This document shows, in pieces, positions 8,983 to 17,036 of a stretch of DNA of 55,921 nucleotides (its first letter is position 1; the number at the start of each line of letters is the position of its first letter). The notes beneath the pieces were generated by a model, which had not been told where the DNA came from, searched no databases, and saw only the letters and a program-made list of their open reading frames with translations. The position numbers and the translations under genes were made by a program. This stretch comes from Lachnospiraceae bacterium (GTDB taxonomy: Bacteria > Bacillota > Clostridia > Lachnospirales > Lachnospiraceae): assembly GCA_030537145.1 (NCBI GenBank), contig JAUNON010000015.1, forward strand, positions 1-55,921, written 5' to 3'.

Positions 8983-9180
8983 TTAAAGGCTTTGTGATTT
9001 TTCCTTCTTTCCCCGTCCGCTATATTCCTCAAGCGCATATGCGCAGCACTGAAGCACCAGATTATTAAAGGAAACATCCTCGCTGTCCGCCAGATCACAA
9101 AGCTCCTTAAACATTGTCTCTGTGAAGCGCACCGTTCTCGCCACGTTTGCATGAGCAAACTTTTTATCTACCGTAAACAT
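8983..9180 (-). CDS. Small ribbon-helix-helix-type DNA-binding protein
   Basis: The 65-residue protein has the look of a ribbon-helix-helix (Arc/MetJ/CopG-like) repressor: a short strand with alternating residues (ARTVRFTETMF) and then two helices (KELCDLADSEDVSFNNLVLQ and CCAYALEEYS). It ends in a Lys-rich tail. Such proteins bind DNA as dimers. No toxin gene adjoins it, so an antitoxin role is not supported. It sits alone between pyrD and pyrE on the same strand. A pair of inverted sites flanks its predicted -10 (see separate entry), consistent with autoregulation. The ribosome binding site (GGTGATTT) is modest. Confidence 0.7.
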   Translation of the reverse strand: MFTVDKKFAHANVARTVRFTETMFKELCDLADSEDVSFNNLVLQCCAYALEEYSGRGKKEKSQSL

Positions 9181-9196
9181 AAATCACCAACGTTCC

Positions 9197-9272
9197 CAGA
9201 AATGTTACATATCTATAAGTTACTGAATAATATTATAAACTTTTTCTACATTCAAATATATAACCATTTCTG
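9197..9272 (-). promoter_or_regulatory. Promoter of the RHH gene with flanking inverted sites
   Basis: A TATAAT -10 (minus strand, 9237-9232) lies between two copies of CAGAAATG(G)TTA in opposite orientation, at 9197-9207 and, inverted, at 9261-9272. The -35 is poor. The paired sites are plausible operator arms for the RHH protein encoded just downstream; this is inference. Confidence 0.4.
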
Positions 9273-9326
9273 TAACCGTTTGTATTTGCTTTCGCACTCT
9301 AAAGCGGCGGAAAATTCCTAATATCA

Positions 9327-9358
9327 CAAAAAATCGGGGCTAGCGCACAGCCCCGATT
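9327..9358 (-). terminator. Intrinsic terminator of the pyrC-F-K-D operon, overlapping the pyrD stop
   Basis: The minus-strand RNA forms a perfect 10-bp stem (AATCGGGGCT / AGCCCCGATT, 7-nt loop) followed by a U-run. The 5' arm and loop lie inside the last codons of pyrD, and the TAG stop (9342-9340) falls at the loop/3' arm boundary. Confidence 0.88.
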
Positions 9359-10248
9359 AATTCCCGGATATCCTGTATCTGATACCGGCGCATATATTCT
9401 TCTATGCCTTCGATCACCTCCAGCGTTGCCATGGGATTGCGGAAATTCGCTGTGCCTACGGATACTGCCGTTGCGCCGGCCAGGATAAATTCCAGCGCAT
9501 CCTCCGCACTGGCGATCCCTCCCATCCCGATAATGGGCAGCTTCACTGCCTGAGCCGTCTGATAGACCATCCGCACTGCAATCGGATGAATGGCCGGGCC
9601 GGACACGCCGCCTGTCTTATTTGCCAGAGCAAAGGTTCTCCGGTCCACATCGATTTTCATGCCGGTCAGCGTATTGATCAGGGACAGCCCATCGGCGCCT
9701 CCCGCCTCCGCAGCCCGGGCAGTCTCTGTAATATCCGTTACATTGGGGCTCAGCTTCATAATCACAGGCTGCTTTGCCCGCTTCTTCAGCTCCGATGTGA
9801 TCGCCTCCACCGCTTTGGGATCCTGTCCGAAGGCAATCCCGCCCTCCTTTACATTGGGACAGGAAATATTAATTTCCAGCAGATCCACCGGCTCATCCGC
9901 CAGACGCTCCACCACCTGACAATAATCCTCCGTACTCTTTCCGCAGACATTTACGATCACCTTCGTATCGTACTTCTGCAAAAACGGAAGATCCCGCCGA
10001 ACGAAGGTGTCGATCCCCGGATTCTGCAGGCCGATGGCATTCATCATGCCGCCGCAGGTCTCCGCAACCCTTGGAGTCGGATTTCCGGGCCAGGGAACAT
10101 TCGCCACCCCCTTCGTTACCACTGCTCCAAGACGGTTCAGGTCCACAAATTCACTGTATTCCATTCCGGAGCCAAAGGTCCCGGACGCCGTCATTACCGG
10201 ATTTTTTAATTCCACGCCGGCAATCGTTACTTTTGTATTGATCTCCAT
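9340..10248 (-). CDS. pyrD: Dihydroorotate dehydrogenase, type 1B catalytic subunit
   Basis: This FMN enzyme oxidises dihydroorotate to orotate, and in type 1B pairs with PyrK to pass electrons to NAD+. The 302 residues begin MEINTKVTIAG and show NPVMTASGTFGSG, the catalytic Cys in NISCPNVKEGG, and FMN-phosphate loops near the C-terminus (IGMGGIASAEDALEF, AGATAVSVGTA). The ATG at 10248 was chosen because GAGGGGTGATAAGA precedes it; a longer in-frame opening is only pyrK sequence read in another frame. It starts 22 bp after pyrK. Confidence 0.96.
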   Translation of the reverse strand: MEINTKVTIAGVELKNPVMTASGTFGSGMEYSEFVDLNRLGAVVTKGVANVPWPGNPTPRVAETCGGMMNAIGLQNPGIDTFVRRDLPFLQKYDTKVIVNVCGKSTEDYCQVVERLADEPVDLLEINISCPNVKEGGIAFGQDPKAVEAITSELKKRAKQPVIMKLSPNVTDITETARAAEAGGADGLSLINTLTGMKIDVDRRTFALANKTGGVSGPAIHPIAVRMVYQTAQAVKLPIIGMGGIASAEDALEFILAGATAVSVGTANFRNPMATLEVIEGIEEYMRRYQIQDIRELIGAVR

Positions 10249-10270
10249 TCTTATCACCCCTCGTCCCTTG

Positions 10271-11050
10271 CTACAGCTCGATCTCTTCCGCCGAAAATAC
10301 AGGGCCCTCTTTGCAGATCCGCTTATTATGCACCCGGGAATGGTCATCCACCTCCCTGGATCTGCATACGCAGGCCAGACAGGCGCCGATGCCGCAGGCC
10401 ATCCGCTCCTCCAGAGAAAGCCAGCACTCAATCCCGGTCTGCTGTGCGTAGCCTTTCAGCGCCCGCAGCATGGGTGTGGGGCCGCAGGCATAGATCACGT
10501 CTGCGTCCAGTCCGTTCTCCCGGATACAGTCCAGCACATTTCCCCTTGTTCCTGCACTGCCGTTTTCCGTTGCCAGATAAACGCTCCCGTTCTTTTCCAG
10601 CTCCTCTGTTAAAAACAGCTCATCCCGAAACCCAAGCACGATCTGCTTTTCTCCCGGAAGCTGCTTTGCAAGCTGCACCATGGGGGGAATGCCGATTCCT
10701 CCGCCGATCAAAAAGGCTTTCTTCCCTTCGCTCATCCGCTCCAGCGGGAAACCATTTCCCAACGGCCCCAGAATATCCAGCGTTTCTCCCGCTCTGCAGC
10801 CGGAAAACTCCTCCGTTCCCTTACCGGCTACCCGGTAAACCAGGCGGAGCAGCCCGGTTTCCGGCTCCGCTTCACAAATGCTGATGGGACGCGGAAGCAG
10901 CCTGCTTTGATCCTTGCTGTAAACAGAAAGGAACTGTCCTGGCTTTGCCGCTGCCGCAATTTTCTCCGTCTGCAGCCACAGACTGAAAATGCCGGTGCCG
11001 ATTTTTTCCTGCTTTACGATTTCCGCCGTCTCTTGATATTTCTCAGACAT
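10271..11050 (-). CDS. pyrK: Dihydroorotate dehydrogenase electron transfer subunit
   Basis: PyrK carries FAD and a [2Fe-2S] cluster and passes electrons from PyrD to NAD+. The 259-residue protein shows the FAD motif RPISICEAE, a nucleotide-binding GGGIGIPPMVQLAK segment, and the cluster cysteines in CGIGACLACVC plus a later Cys in RICKEG. The start is the ATG at 11050 with AGGAGACAAGGAT ahead. It follows pyrF after 130 bp, a gap that includes a GCAGCGG/CCGCTGC hairpin (11077-11103). Confidence 0.95.
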   Translation of the reverse strand: MSEKYQETAEIVKQEKIGTGIFSLWLQTEKIAAAAKPGQFLSVYSKDQSRLLPRPISICEAEPETGLLRLVYRVAGKGTEEFSGCRAGETLDILGPLGNGFPLERMSEGKKAFLIGGGIGIPPMVQLAKQLPGEKQIVLGFRDELFLTEELEKNGSVYLATENGSAGTRGNVLDCIRENGLDADVIYACGPTPMLRALKGYAQQTGIECWLSLEERMACGIGACLACVCRSREVDDHSRVHNKRICKEGPVFSAEEIEL

Positions 11051-11180
11051 ATCCTTGTCTCCTGTCCTCTTTCCCCGCAGCGGCTCCGTCCTCTCACCGC
11101 TGCAGCGTAAAATCCGTTCCAAATGTCACTGTCTGCTCCGTGTCCGGTCGCATTCCGGGCCCGCACACCTTCGGCAGCAG

Positions 11181-12107
11181 CTACCGGTTCTCCAATGCAC
11201 TGCGGATATCCGCCGCCATATCCTCTACTGCCGCACGGCTGGCTTCCGCAAAATGCTCTGCCCCGAATTTTGCATATTTCTCCTGCTTGTAAGCGGCAAT
11301 GATGCCTCTGGAGGAATTTACGATGGCACCCAGCCCATCTTCATTGAAGAAATGGACCAGATCCGCACCCTTTCCGCCCTGTGCGCCGTAGCCGGGCACC
11401 AGGATAAAGGATCTGGGCATAATTCTGCGCAGCGCCTTTCCCATCTCCGGGTAAGTAGCTCCCACAACCGCACCGATGTAGCTGTAGGCTTCTCCCATAC
11501 AGTCCTCTCCCCATCGGGCCACCTGCTCGCCCACCAGCTCATACAGCGGCCTTCCGTCGATCAGCCGGTCCTGAAACTCTCCGCTGGAGGGGTTTGAGGT
11601 CTTAACCAAAATAAACAGGCCCTTCTTTTCCTGCCTGCACACCTCAATAAACGGCTTGATCCCGTCAGATCCCAGATAAGGGTTTACCGTAGCAAAATCC
11701 TCGTCAAACCCTGCATAAGTATGGCTTCCTACCTGAACCCTGCCCAGATGCCCTGCGGCATAGGCAGCGGAGGTAGAACCGATATCACCCCGCTTCACAT
11801 CCCCGATCACTACCAGATCCTTTGATTTACAGTAATCCACCGTCTTTTTGAATGCTTTCAGACCTTCGATCCCGAACTGCTCATACATGGCGATCTGGGG
11901 CTTCACTGCCGGAACCAGATCATAGACCGCATCCACAATTTCCTTATTATACTGCCACACGGCCTCTGCCGCGCCTTCCAGCGTCTCCCCGTATTCTGCA
12001 AAAGCCTTCTTCTGGATCTGCTCCGGAATATAACTCAACATAGGATCCAGCCCCACCACAATCGGCGCCTGTGTTTTCTGAATTTTGCTGATTAATTTCT
12101 GTATCAT
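11181..12107 (-). CDS. pyrF: Orotidine 5'-phosphate decarboxylase (type 2)
   Basis: PyrF decarboxylates OMP to UMP, the last step of the pathway. The 308-residue length and GLDPMLSYIP, VIGDVKRGDIGSTSAAYA and VPGYGAQGGKG motifs place it in the longer subfamily 2. The catalytic Lys-Asp set is in DVKRGDIGS. The ATG at 12107 has ACGGAGGAAGCT immediately before it, which rules out the 30-codon extension upstream. The 123-bp gap to pyrC contains a TGCCAGAG/CTCTGGCA hairpin (12166-12196). Confidence 0.96.
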   Translation of the reverse strand: MIQKLISKIQKTQAPIVVGLDPMLSYIPEQIQKKAFAEYGETLEGAAEAVWQYNKEIVDAVYDLVPAVKPQIAMYEQFGIEGLKAFKKTVDYCKSKDLVVIGDVKRGDIGSTSAAYAAGHLGRVQVGSHTYAGFDEDFATVNPYLGSDGIKPFIEVCRQEKKGLFILVKTSNPSSGEFQDRLIDGRPLYELVGEQVARWGEDCMGEAYSYIGAVVGATYPEMGKALRRIMPRSFILVPGYGAQGGKGADLVHFFNEDGLGAIVNSSRGIIAAYKQEKYAKFGAEHFAEASRAAVEDMAADIRSALENR

Positions 12108-12230
12108 AGCTTCCTCCGTATTTTTCTGTCCTTCCCATCTATTTTTCGTCGGCTCCAAAGCGCCGTGCCAGAGAGCTGCTGCCGCATGCTCTGGCAAGGC
12201 AGCCGGTCTCCATCAGAAGTACCATTTTTA

Positions 12231-13523
12231 TCATGCCTGATCTTCATATACGATTTTGCCGCCGCAGATGGTCATCTTCACCTTTCCGCGCACCTTCCAG
12301 CCGTCAAAAGGAGTATTCCTTCCTTTGGTAGCAAACGTATTTTTATCGATCACATATTCCTCCGCCGGATCGATCAGCACCACGTCCGCCGCCTTTCCCT
12401 CTTTCAGCGTACCGCAATCCAGATTGGCGATCCTGGCCGGCTGATAGCTCATCACCTGCGCCATCTGCAGCGGAGTCAGAACGCCCTGCTCCAGCAGCCT
12501 CGTTACCGTCAGCGGAACTGCGGTCTCCAATCCCACAATGCCAAACGGCGCCTTTCGCATACTTTGATTTTTTTCCTCTGCGCTGTGGGGCGCATGATCC
12601 GTGGCAATGGCATCAATGGTGCCGTCCCTGAGTCCCTCAATCAGCGCATCCCGGTCCGCTCTGGTCCGAAGCGGCGGATTCATTTTATAATTACTATCAT
12701 CCTTTTGAATGTCATCACTGGTAAGCGTAAAATGATGTGGGCATACCTCCGCACTGACCTTCAGCCCTTCCTTTTTGGCCAGCCGTATCATCTCAACGCT
12801 GTCCTTGGTGGAGCAATGGCACAGATGCAGCCGTGCCCCTGTCTCCTTGGAAAGAAGGATATCCCGGGCTACGATCACGTCCTCTACCGCATTCGTGATG
12901 CCTCTCAGCCCCAGCGCCTCCGCCTTTTCATCCGCATTCATCACGCCTCCGTCCACCATATGGATATCCTCACAGTGGGCCAGTACCGGAAGATCCAGCT
13001 CTGCTGCGATCTCCATAGCCTGACGGTAGACCCGCGCATTCATCACCGACTTTCCGTCCTCGCTGATAGCCGGGATACCTGCCTCTGCCATGCCCCGGAT
13101 ATCAGAGATTTCCTCGCCCTTCTGCTCCTTTGTCACCGCACCCACCTGCAAAACGTGCACCGGCGCTGTCTGCTTTGCCTTGTTCACCACATAATCCACT
13201 TTATCCGGACTGTCGATCACCGGCTTCGTATTCGGCATCGCCAGAATCGTTGTGTAGCCGCCTCTGGCAGCCGCCCTGGCGCCGGAACCGATGTCCTCCT
13301 TATAAGTAAGTCCCGGATCCCGCAGGTGCACATGCAGATCCACCAGTCCCGGCATTACAAAGCAGCCGGATGCATCGATGATTCTGGTTCCTTCCCCATC
13401 GCCTTCCGCATCGATTTTCTCCGCTACCCTTTGTATCACCCCGTCCCGGATCAGAACATCATATATCCCGTCTTTTTCCGAGGCCGGATCCAACACTCTT
13501 CCATTCTTTATCAAAAGCTCCAT
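12231..13523 (-). CDS. pyrC: Dihydroorotase
   Basis: This zinc amidohydrolase closes carbamoyl-aspartate to dihydroorotate. The 430 residues fit class I. Metal-site motifs are visible: DLHVHLRDPGLTYKEDI at about residue 60, the lysine of the PNTKPVID region, HCED, and the C-terminal ATDHAPHSAEEK. The ATG at 13523 (MELLIKNGRV) follows GAGGGATGGAAAG and matches family starts. It is the first gene of pyrC-F-K-D; no carbamoyl-phosphate synthase or pyrB is in the window. Confidence 0.96.
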   Translation of the reverse strand: MELLIKNGRVLDPASEKDGIYDVLIRDGVIQRVAEKIDAEGDGEGTRIIDASGCFVMPGLVDLHVHLRDPGLTYKEDIGSGARAAARGGYTTILAMPNTKPVIDSPDKVDYVVNKAKQTAPVHVLQVGAVTKEQKGEEISDIRGMAEAGIPAISEDGKSVMNARVYRQAMEIAAELDLPVLAHCEDIHMVDGGVMNADEKAEALGLRGITNAVEDVIVARDILLSKETGARLHLCHCSTKDSVEMIRLAKKEGLKVSAEVCPHHFTLTSDDIQKDDSNYKMNPPLRTRADRDALIEGLRDGTIDAIATDHAPHSAEEKNQSMRKAPFGIVGLETAVPLTVTRLLEQGVLTPLQMAQVMSYQPARIANLDCGTLKEGKAADVVLIDPAEEYVIDKNTFATKGRNTPFDGWKVRGKVKMTICGGKIVYEDQA

Positions 13524-13623
13524 CTTTCCATCCCTCATTTCTGCGTATGCTCTGCCCGCAGGCAGGTCTGTATGAAACCGAACTTTGCAGCAGGCAAAAT
13601 TCCGGGCTGAACCGCTATCGCTT

Positions 13624-13653
13624 ATTCTATCATACAACACTTGCGGTTGACAA
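13624..13653 (-). promoter_or_regulatory. Promoter of the pyrC-F-K-D operon
   Basis: The minus strand reads -35 TTGTCA (13653-13648), an 18-nt spacer, and -10 TAGAAT (13629-13624). The leader is about 95 nt. I saw no PyrR-type antiterminator/terminator pair in it. Confidence 0.65.
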
Positions 13654-13747
13654 GGTGGCTGTCCTCAAGTTTCTCCTGGTTTCTCCGGACAGAGCCGGAC
13701 CGGGACAAAACGATACTGACGCATACTATAAAATGGGAGGTGAAAAA

Positions 13748-14455
13748 ATGAGCTTAAGACAGAAGGTAATCGACCTGGCAAACAGCCAGGACACGAATGA
13801 AGGAGGAAGGAAATACTGGAGCTGGTGGGGCTATGAAAGCCGTGTGCCCTGGTGCCAGATCTTTGTAAGCTGGATCATGGAGCAGGCCGGCGTCCCGGCA
13901 TCGGTATACGGAAAGTATGAGAACTGCCAGTATGCCATTGAGCAGATGATGGAGAAGGGAGTATGGCATACAAACGGATATCGGCCGCAGCCAGGTGACA
14001 TCTGCTACTATGACTGGGACAGCGACGGCATATCGGATCATGTGGGCATCGTGGCGTCCGTAAACGGAGACCTGGTTACGGTAAGGGAAGGAAATAAGAG
14101 CGATGCGGTGGGCAGCCGGATCAGTGCATACAATTCCCCCCAGATCGCAGGCTACGCTTCTCCGGATTATGGAGAAGCAGGAACCGGAAACCCATCGGCC
14201 GGGACAGGAAATCAGGAAAGTCAGACAGGAGGAGACAGATATATGTTCAGCGTAGCAACCGTACAGAAGGGATCTGTGGGAAATGATGTGAGGCTGCTGC
14301 AGGAGCTGCTGGATTACCACGGCTATGGATTAGCCGCAGACGGTGATTTCGGCACCCTGACAAAATCCGCAGTGGAAAGCTATCAGAAGCAGCACGGGCT
14401 TGGCGCAGACGGAATCGCAGGGCCAATGACCTGGAAAAGTATTTTGCTAAGATAA
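13748..14455 (+). CDS. CHAP amidase/endopeptidase with C-terminal peptidoglycan-binding domain (lysin-like)
   Basis: The protein has 235 residues. An N-terminal CHAP domain (about residues 1-140) carries the catalytic Cys36 in VPWCQIFVSW and His98 in SDHVGIV. A Gly/Ser-rich linker (about 141-164) follows, then a PG_binding_1-type domain (166-235: VQKGSVGNDVRLLQELL, DGDFGTLTKSAV). CHAP enzymes cut peptidoglycan amide bonds. There is no signal peptide, as in phage endolysins, although no other phage gene is nearby. The ATG at 13748 follows GGGAGGTGAAAAA. Inside, AGGAGGAGACAGATAT sits before Met166, so the binding domain may also be made alone. It is divergent from pyrC, and a ferritin-like gene follows at 114 bp. 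Confidence 0.9.
   Translation: MSLRQKVIDLANSQDTNEGGRKYWSWWGYESRVPWCQIFVSWIMEQAGVPASVYGKYENCQYAIEQMMEKGVWHTNGYRPQPGDICYYDWDSDGISDHVGIVASVNGDLVTVREGNKSDAVGSRISAYNSPQIAGYASPDYGEAGTGNPSAGTGNQESQTGGDRYMFSVATVQKGSVGNDVRLLQELLDYHGYGLAADGDFGTLTKSAVESYQKQHGLGADGIAGPMTWKSILLR
14227..14245 (+). promoter_or_regulatory. Internal ribosome binding site and ATG in the CHAP lysin gene
   Basis: AGGAGG at 14227-14232 lies 10 nt before an in-frame ATG at 14243. Initiation here would give a 70-residue product (14243-14455) consisting only of the peptidoglycan-binding domain. Clostridial phage endolysins such as CD27L and CTP1L are known to produce such fragments from internal starts; here it is inference from sequence. 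Confidence 0.5.
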
Positions 14456-14569
14456 GCAGATCGTTTTGCTGCCGGCAAACGATTGGGCTGTGAAGGATGA
14501 ATTTTATAGCCGTTTGCGCATAACAGCATATCATGATAAAGACAGAATGAGAAGGAAGCGAATTCTATT

Positions 14570-15112
14570 ATGGAAGAGAAAGAGAAGCTTCTGACCAGCA
14601 GCTGCAGTTTCCGCCAGGTAAAACCCATCCTGGCGGACCTGCCCTATCCGCCCACCCAGGTACAGGAAAAAAATCCCCATTATGCAGGGATACTCGGCTA
14701 TGACTACTGCGGGCAGGTGTCAGAAATGTCCGCAATTATGCAATACATTAACTGTGAAAACCGTCTGGCTCTGGAAAAATGCTCCGCAGCCCGGGTGATT
14801 CTCGGCATTGCCATGGCGGAGATGATACATTTGCAGAAGCTGGGAGAGCTGATTACACTTCTGGGAGGGACGGTCAGCTTTGCGGTCAGACAGAATAACG
14901 GAAGAATGTACACATGGACACCGGAATATCTGAATCTGCAGGATTCCCAGGGGAAAATGATCGCAGCAGGGATCGAGTCAGAAAAAGCGGCGATCCGGCA
15001 ATACCGGATGCACATCAAAATGATTCGGGATCCCCATATCAATGCAGTATTATCCAGAATCATACAGGACGAAGAATATCACATAATGCTTCTGCAGGCC
15101 CTGGCACAGTAA
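14570..15112 (+). CDS. Ferritin-like di-metal protein
   Basis: The 180-residue protein has the spacing of metal ligands of the ferritin-like superfamily: Glu52 (SEMSAI), Glu84 and His87 (AEMIHL), Glu136/138 (GIESEKA) and Glu168/His171 (DEEYHIM). The LPYPPTQVQEKNPHYA lead-in matches clostridial ferritin-like proteins related to manganese catalases and coat-associated proteins. Activity is not predictable; peroxide or metal handling are possible. The family's usual Gly-Gly before SEMSA is replaced by YDYCGQV, which adds a Cys. The ATG at 14570 follows GAGAAGGAAG at a slightly long distance. No transmembrane segment or signal is seen. Confidence 0.8.
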   Translation: MEEKEKLLTSSCSFRQVKPILADLPYPPTQVQEKNPHYAGILGYDYCGQVSEMSAIMQYINCENRLALEKCSAARVILGIAMAEMIHLQKLGELITLLGGTVSFAVRQNNGRMYTWTPEYLNLQDSQGKMIAAGIESEKAAIRQYRMHIKMIRDPHINAVLSRIIQDEEYHIMLLQALAQ

Positions 15113-15445
15113 AAATTCCTCTGCTATCCTTCCGCTATCGCATCGTTTGCCCGAAGGGCTTTTTATGATATAGGAAAGTGAGGACTTTCCTATTATCATA
15201 AAAAAACAGGAAAGAAGCTGCCCGGAAACATATGTCCGGGCATAAAATTCAGGATGCGGCAAATAATAAAACTTAACAATTACTTAATTTTATCAGCAGC
15301 GGAACTATGCTAATATGGTAAATAGCAAGTTTTTCCGGGCATACGTTTTCCTTTTTGTGAATGCGCATGCTCGAAAACCGGAAAATCATGGTTTCCATGA
15401 AAAAAACAGCTTAAGAAAGCGTATAAGATAAAGGGGGAGTTACTT
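15113..15445. other. Gene-free stretch between the ferritin-like and deacetylase genes
   Basis: The 333 bp hold a palindromic repeat at 15159-15207 (separate entry), which may also end transcription of the ferritin-like gene. An AT-rich tract at about 15265-15330 contains TAATAT and similar -10-like words, but I could not fix a -35. The deacetylase ribosome binding site (AAGGGGGAG) lies at the right end. Confidence 0.5.
15159..15207. repeat. Palindromic repeat, copy 1 (ATGATATAGGAAA type)
   Basis: The left arm TTTTATGATATAGGAAAGT (15161-15179) pairs with ACTTTCCTATTATCATAAAA (15184-15203) with one bulged base and a 4-nt loop. The same arm occurs at 25418-25463, in unrelated surroundings, so this is a dispersed element rather than a simple terminator. 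It is T-rich on one side and A-rich on the other, so it could terminate in both directions. Confidence 0.75.
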
Positions 15446-16906
15446 TTGGAAGAGAAGGGACGAAAGATTCAGCAAAATAAAATACGAAGAAGAAGAAATG
15501 AATTGATTATGAAGTGTATCATTGCGCTGCTTCTGCTTTTGATCATCGTACTGGCAGTGGTGCTGGTCCGGGAAATACTGGACAGCAGAAGCAATAGTCC
15601 CCGCAAACAGGTTCTGACAGACCAAAACAGCCCAAACAGCGGGGCAGGGACGGTCTCCGGAGGCGAAGGCAGCTCCGGCGCAGAGGGTGCAGAGGCTTCC
15701 GGCACCGCTGATGCGGACAGTCTCTTAAGCCAGGCCGGACTTATGGCGGCGCAGTACGATTATGACGGAGCCATTTCCCTTCTGAAATCCGCTCCCGGCT
15801 ACGATACGGACACGGAGCTTCAAAATGCGGCGGCGGGCTATGAACAGGATAAAAATAACTGCAGCTCCTATCCTCTGGATCAGGTGACGCACGTATTTTT
15901 TCATACGCTGATCCGGGATGACAGCAAGGCCTTCGACGGAGACAGCAAGGAAGGCGGCTACAATCAGGTCATGACCACCATCTCCGAGTTTAACAGCATG
16001 ATTCAGCAGATGTATGACCGTGGTTACGTTATGGTAAGCCTTCATGATATGTGCCAGGTAAATGAGGACGGCACGGTATCACGCAAGGAGATCTATCTGC
16101 CCGCAGGCAAAAAGCCCTTTGTGCTTTCTCAGGATGATGTCAGCTATTATCATTATATGGACGGAGACGGCTTTGCCCGGAAGCTGATCGTGGACGAAAA
16201 CGGCGAGGTAAAAAATACTTACCTTGAGGATGACGGCACCGTGTCTGTAGGGGACTACGATATGGTTCCCCTGATCGATACCTTTGTGAAGGAGCATCCG
16301 GACTTTTCCTACCACGGTCATAAGGGAATTCTGGCGCTTACCGGATACGAAGGCGTGCTGGGCTACCGTACCGATGAGGTATACCGCACCAGAGAGACGG
16401 GCCGCGTCACGGATTTCCAGCAGAAGTTTTTCGATGAACACCCGGATTTCGACTGGCAGGCAGAGGTGGATGCCGCCACGGAGGTGGCAAATGCCATGAA
16501 AGCAAACGGCTGGGAATTTGCCAGCCACACCTGGGGGCACATTAACCCTCTGGCTTACGGATACGACGCTACGGTACAGGATACTCAGCGCTGGCTGAAT
16601 AACGTGGCTCCCATCCTGGGAGATACGGATGTGCTGATTTTTGCTTTCGGCGCAGATATTGCCGACTGGCAGCCCTATACCAGCGACAATCAATTTTTCA
16701 CCTATCTCAAGAGCCAGGGCTTCAATATCTACTGCAACGTGGATTCCAGCCAGTACTGGGTACAGTTCGGCAATACCTTCATGCGTCAGGGCCGCAGAAA
16801 TCTGGACGGTTACCGCATGTACTACAATCCGGATATGCTCTCAGACCTGTTCGATGTGTCCCAGGCATGGGACAGCAATCGTCCCACCCCGGTTCCCGAG
16901 ATATGA
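15446..16906 (+). CDS. Membrane-anchored polysaccharide deacetylase family protein
   Basis: The 486-residue protein starts with a basic cytoplasmic tail (KIRRRRNE) and one transmembrane helix (about 23-43), followed by a low-complexity Ser/Gly/Glu linker and a short helical stretch. The NodB-like domain covers about residues 145-480. The metal His pair is in SHTWGH (His361, His365), and the Asp pair in LSQDDVSYY (Asp230, Asp231), where most relatives have FDD. The expected role is removal of acetyl groups from wall or other polysaccharide outside the membrane. The start is a TTG at 15446 because AAGGGGGAG stands 6 nt before it; the first ATG (codon 22) lacks a ribosome binding site and falls inside the helix. 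Confidence 0.85.
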   Translation: MEEKGRKIQQNKIRRRRNELIMKCIIALLLLLIIVLAVVLVREILDSRSNSPRKQVLTDQNSPNSGAGTVSGGEGSSGAEGAEASGTADADSLLSQAGLMAAQYDYDGAISLLKSAPGYDTDTELQNAAAGYEQDKNNCSSYPLDQVTHVFFHTLIRDDSKAFDGDSKEGGYNQVMTTISEFNSMIQQMYDRGYVMVSLHDMCQVNEDGTVSRKEIYLPAGKKPFVLSQDDVSYYHYMDGDGFARKLIVDENGEVKNTYLEDDGTVSVGDYDMVPLIDTFVKEHPDFSYHGHKGILALTGYEGVLGYRTDEVYRTRETGRVTDFQQKFFDEHPDFDWQAEVDAATEVANAMKANGWEFASHTWGHINPLAYGYDATVQDTQRWLNNVAPILGDTDVLIFAFGADIADWQPYTSDNQFFTYLKSQGFNIYCNVDSSQYWVQFGNTFMRQGRRNLDGYRMYYNPDMLSDLFDVSQAWDSNRPTPVPEI

Positions 16907-17036
16907 TCCGGGAACGGCCGGACCGGAAACGGATTTACCGACCGGACAAGAACCGGATTTGTCCCTTGAATTAAAAAACGGCAAATGGTATGATGGGAGA
17001 CAGAGATTTTAAACTGTGCGGAAAGGAGCTCCCGTT

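Noticed and set aside
13524..13747. PyrR-type attenuator before pyrC
   Set aside because: No antiterminator/terminator pair or PyrR-binding loop could be found in the roughly 95-nt leader.
13748..15112. Prophage remnant
   Set aside because: The CHAP lysin is the only phage-like gene; no holin, integrase, portal or tail gene is nearby.
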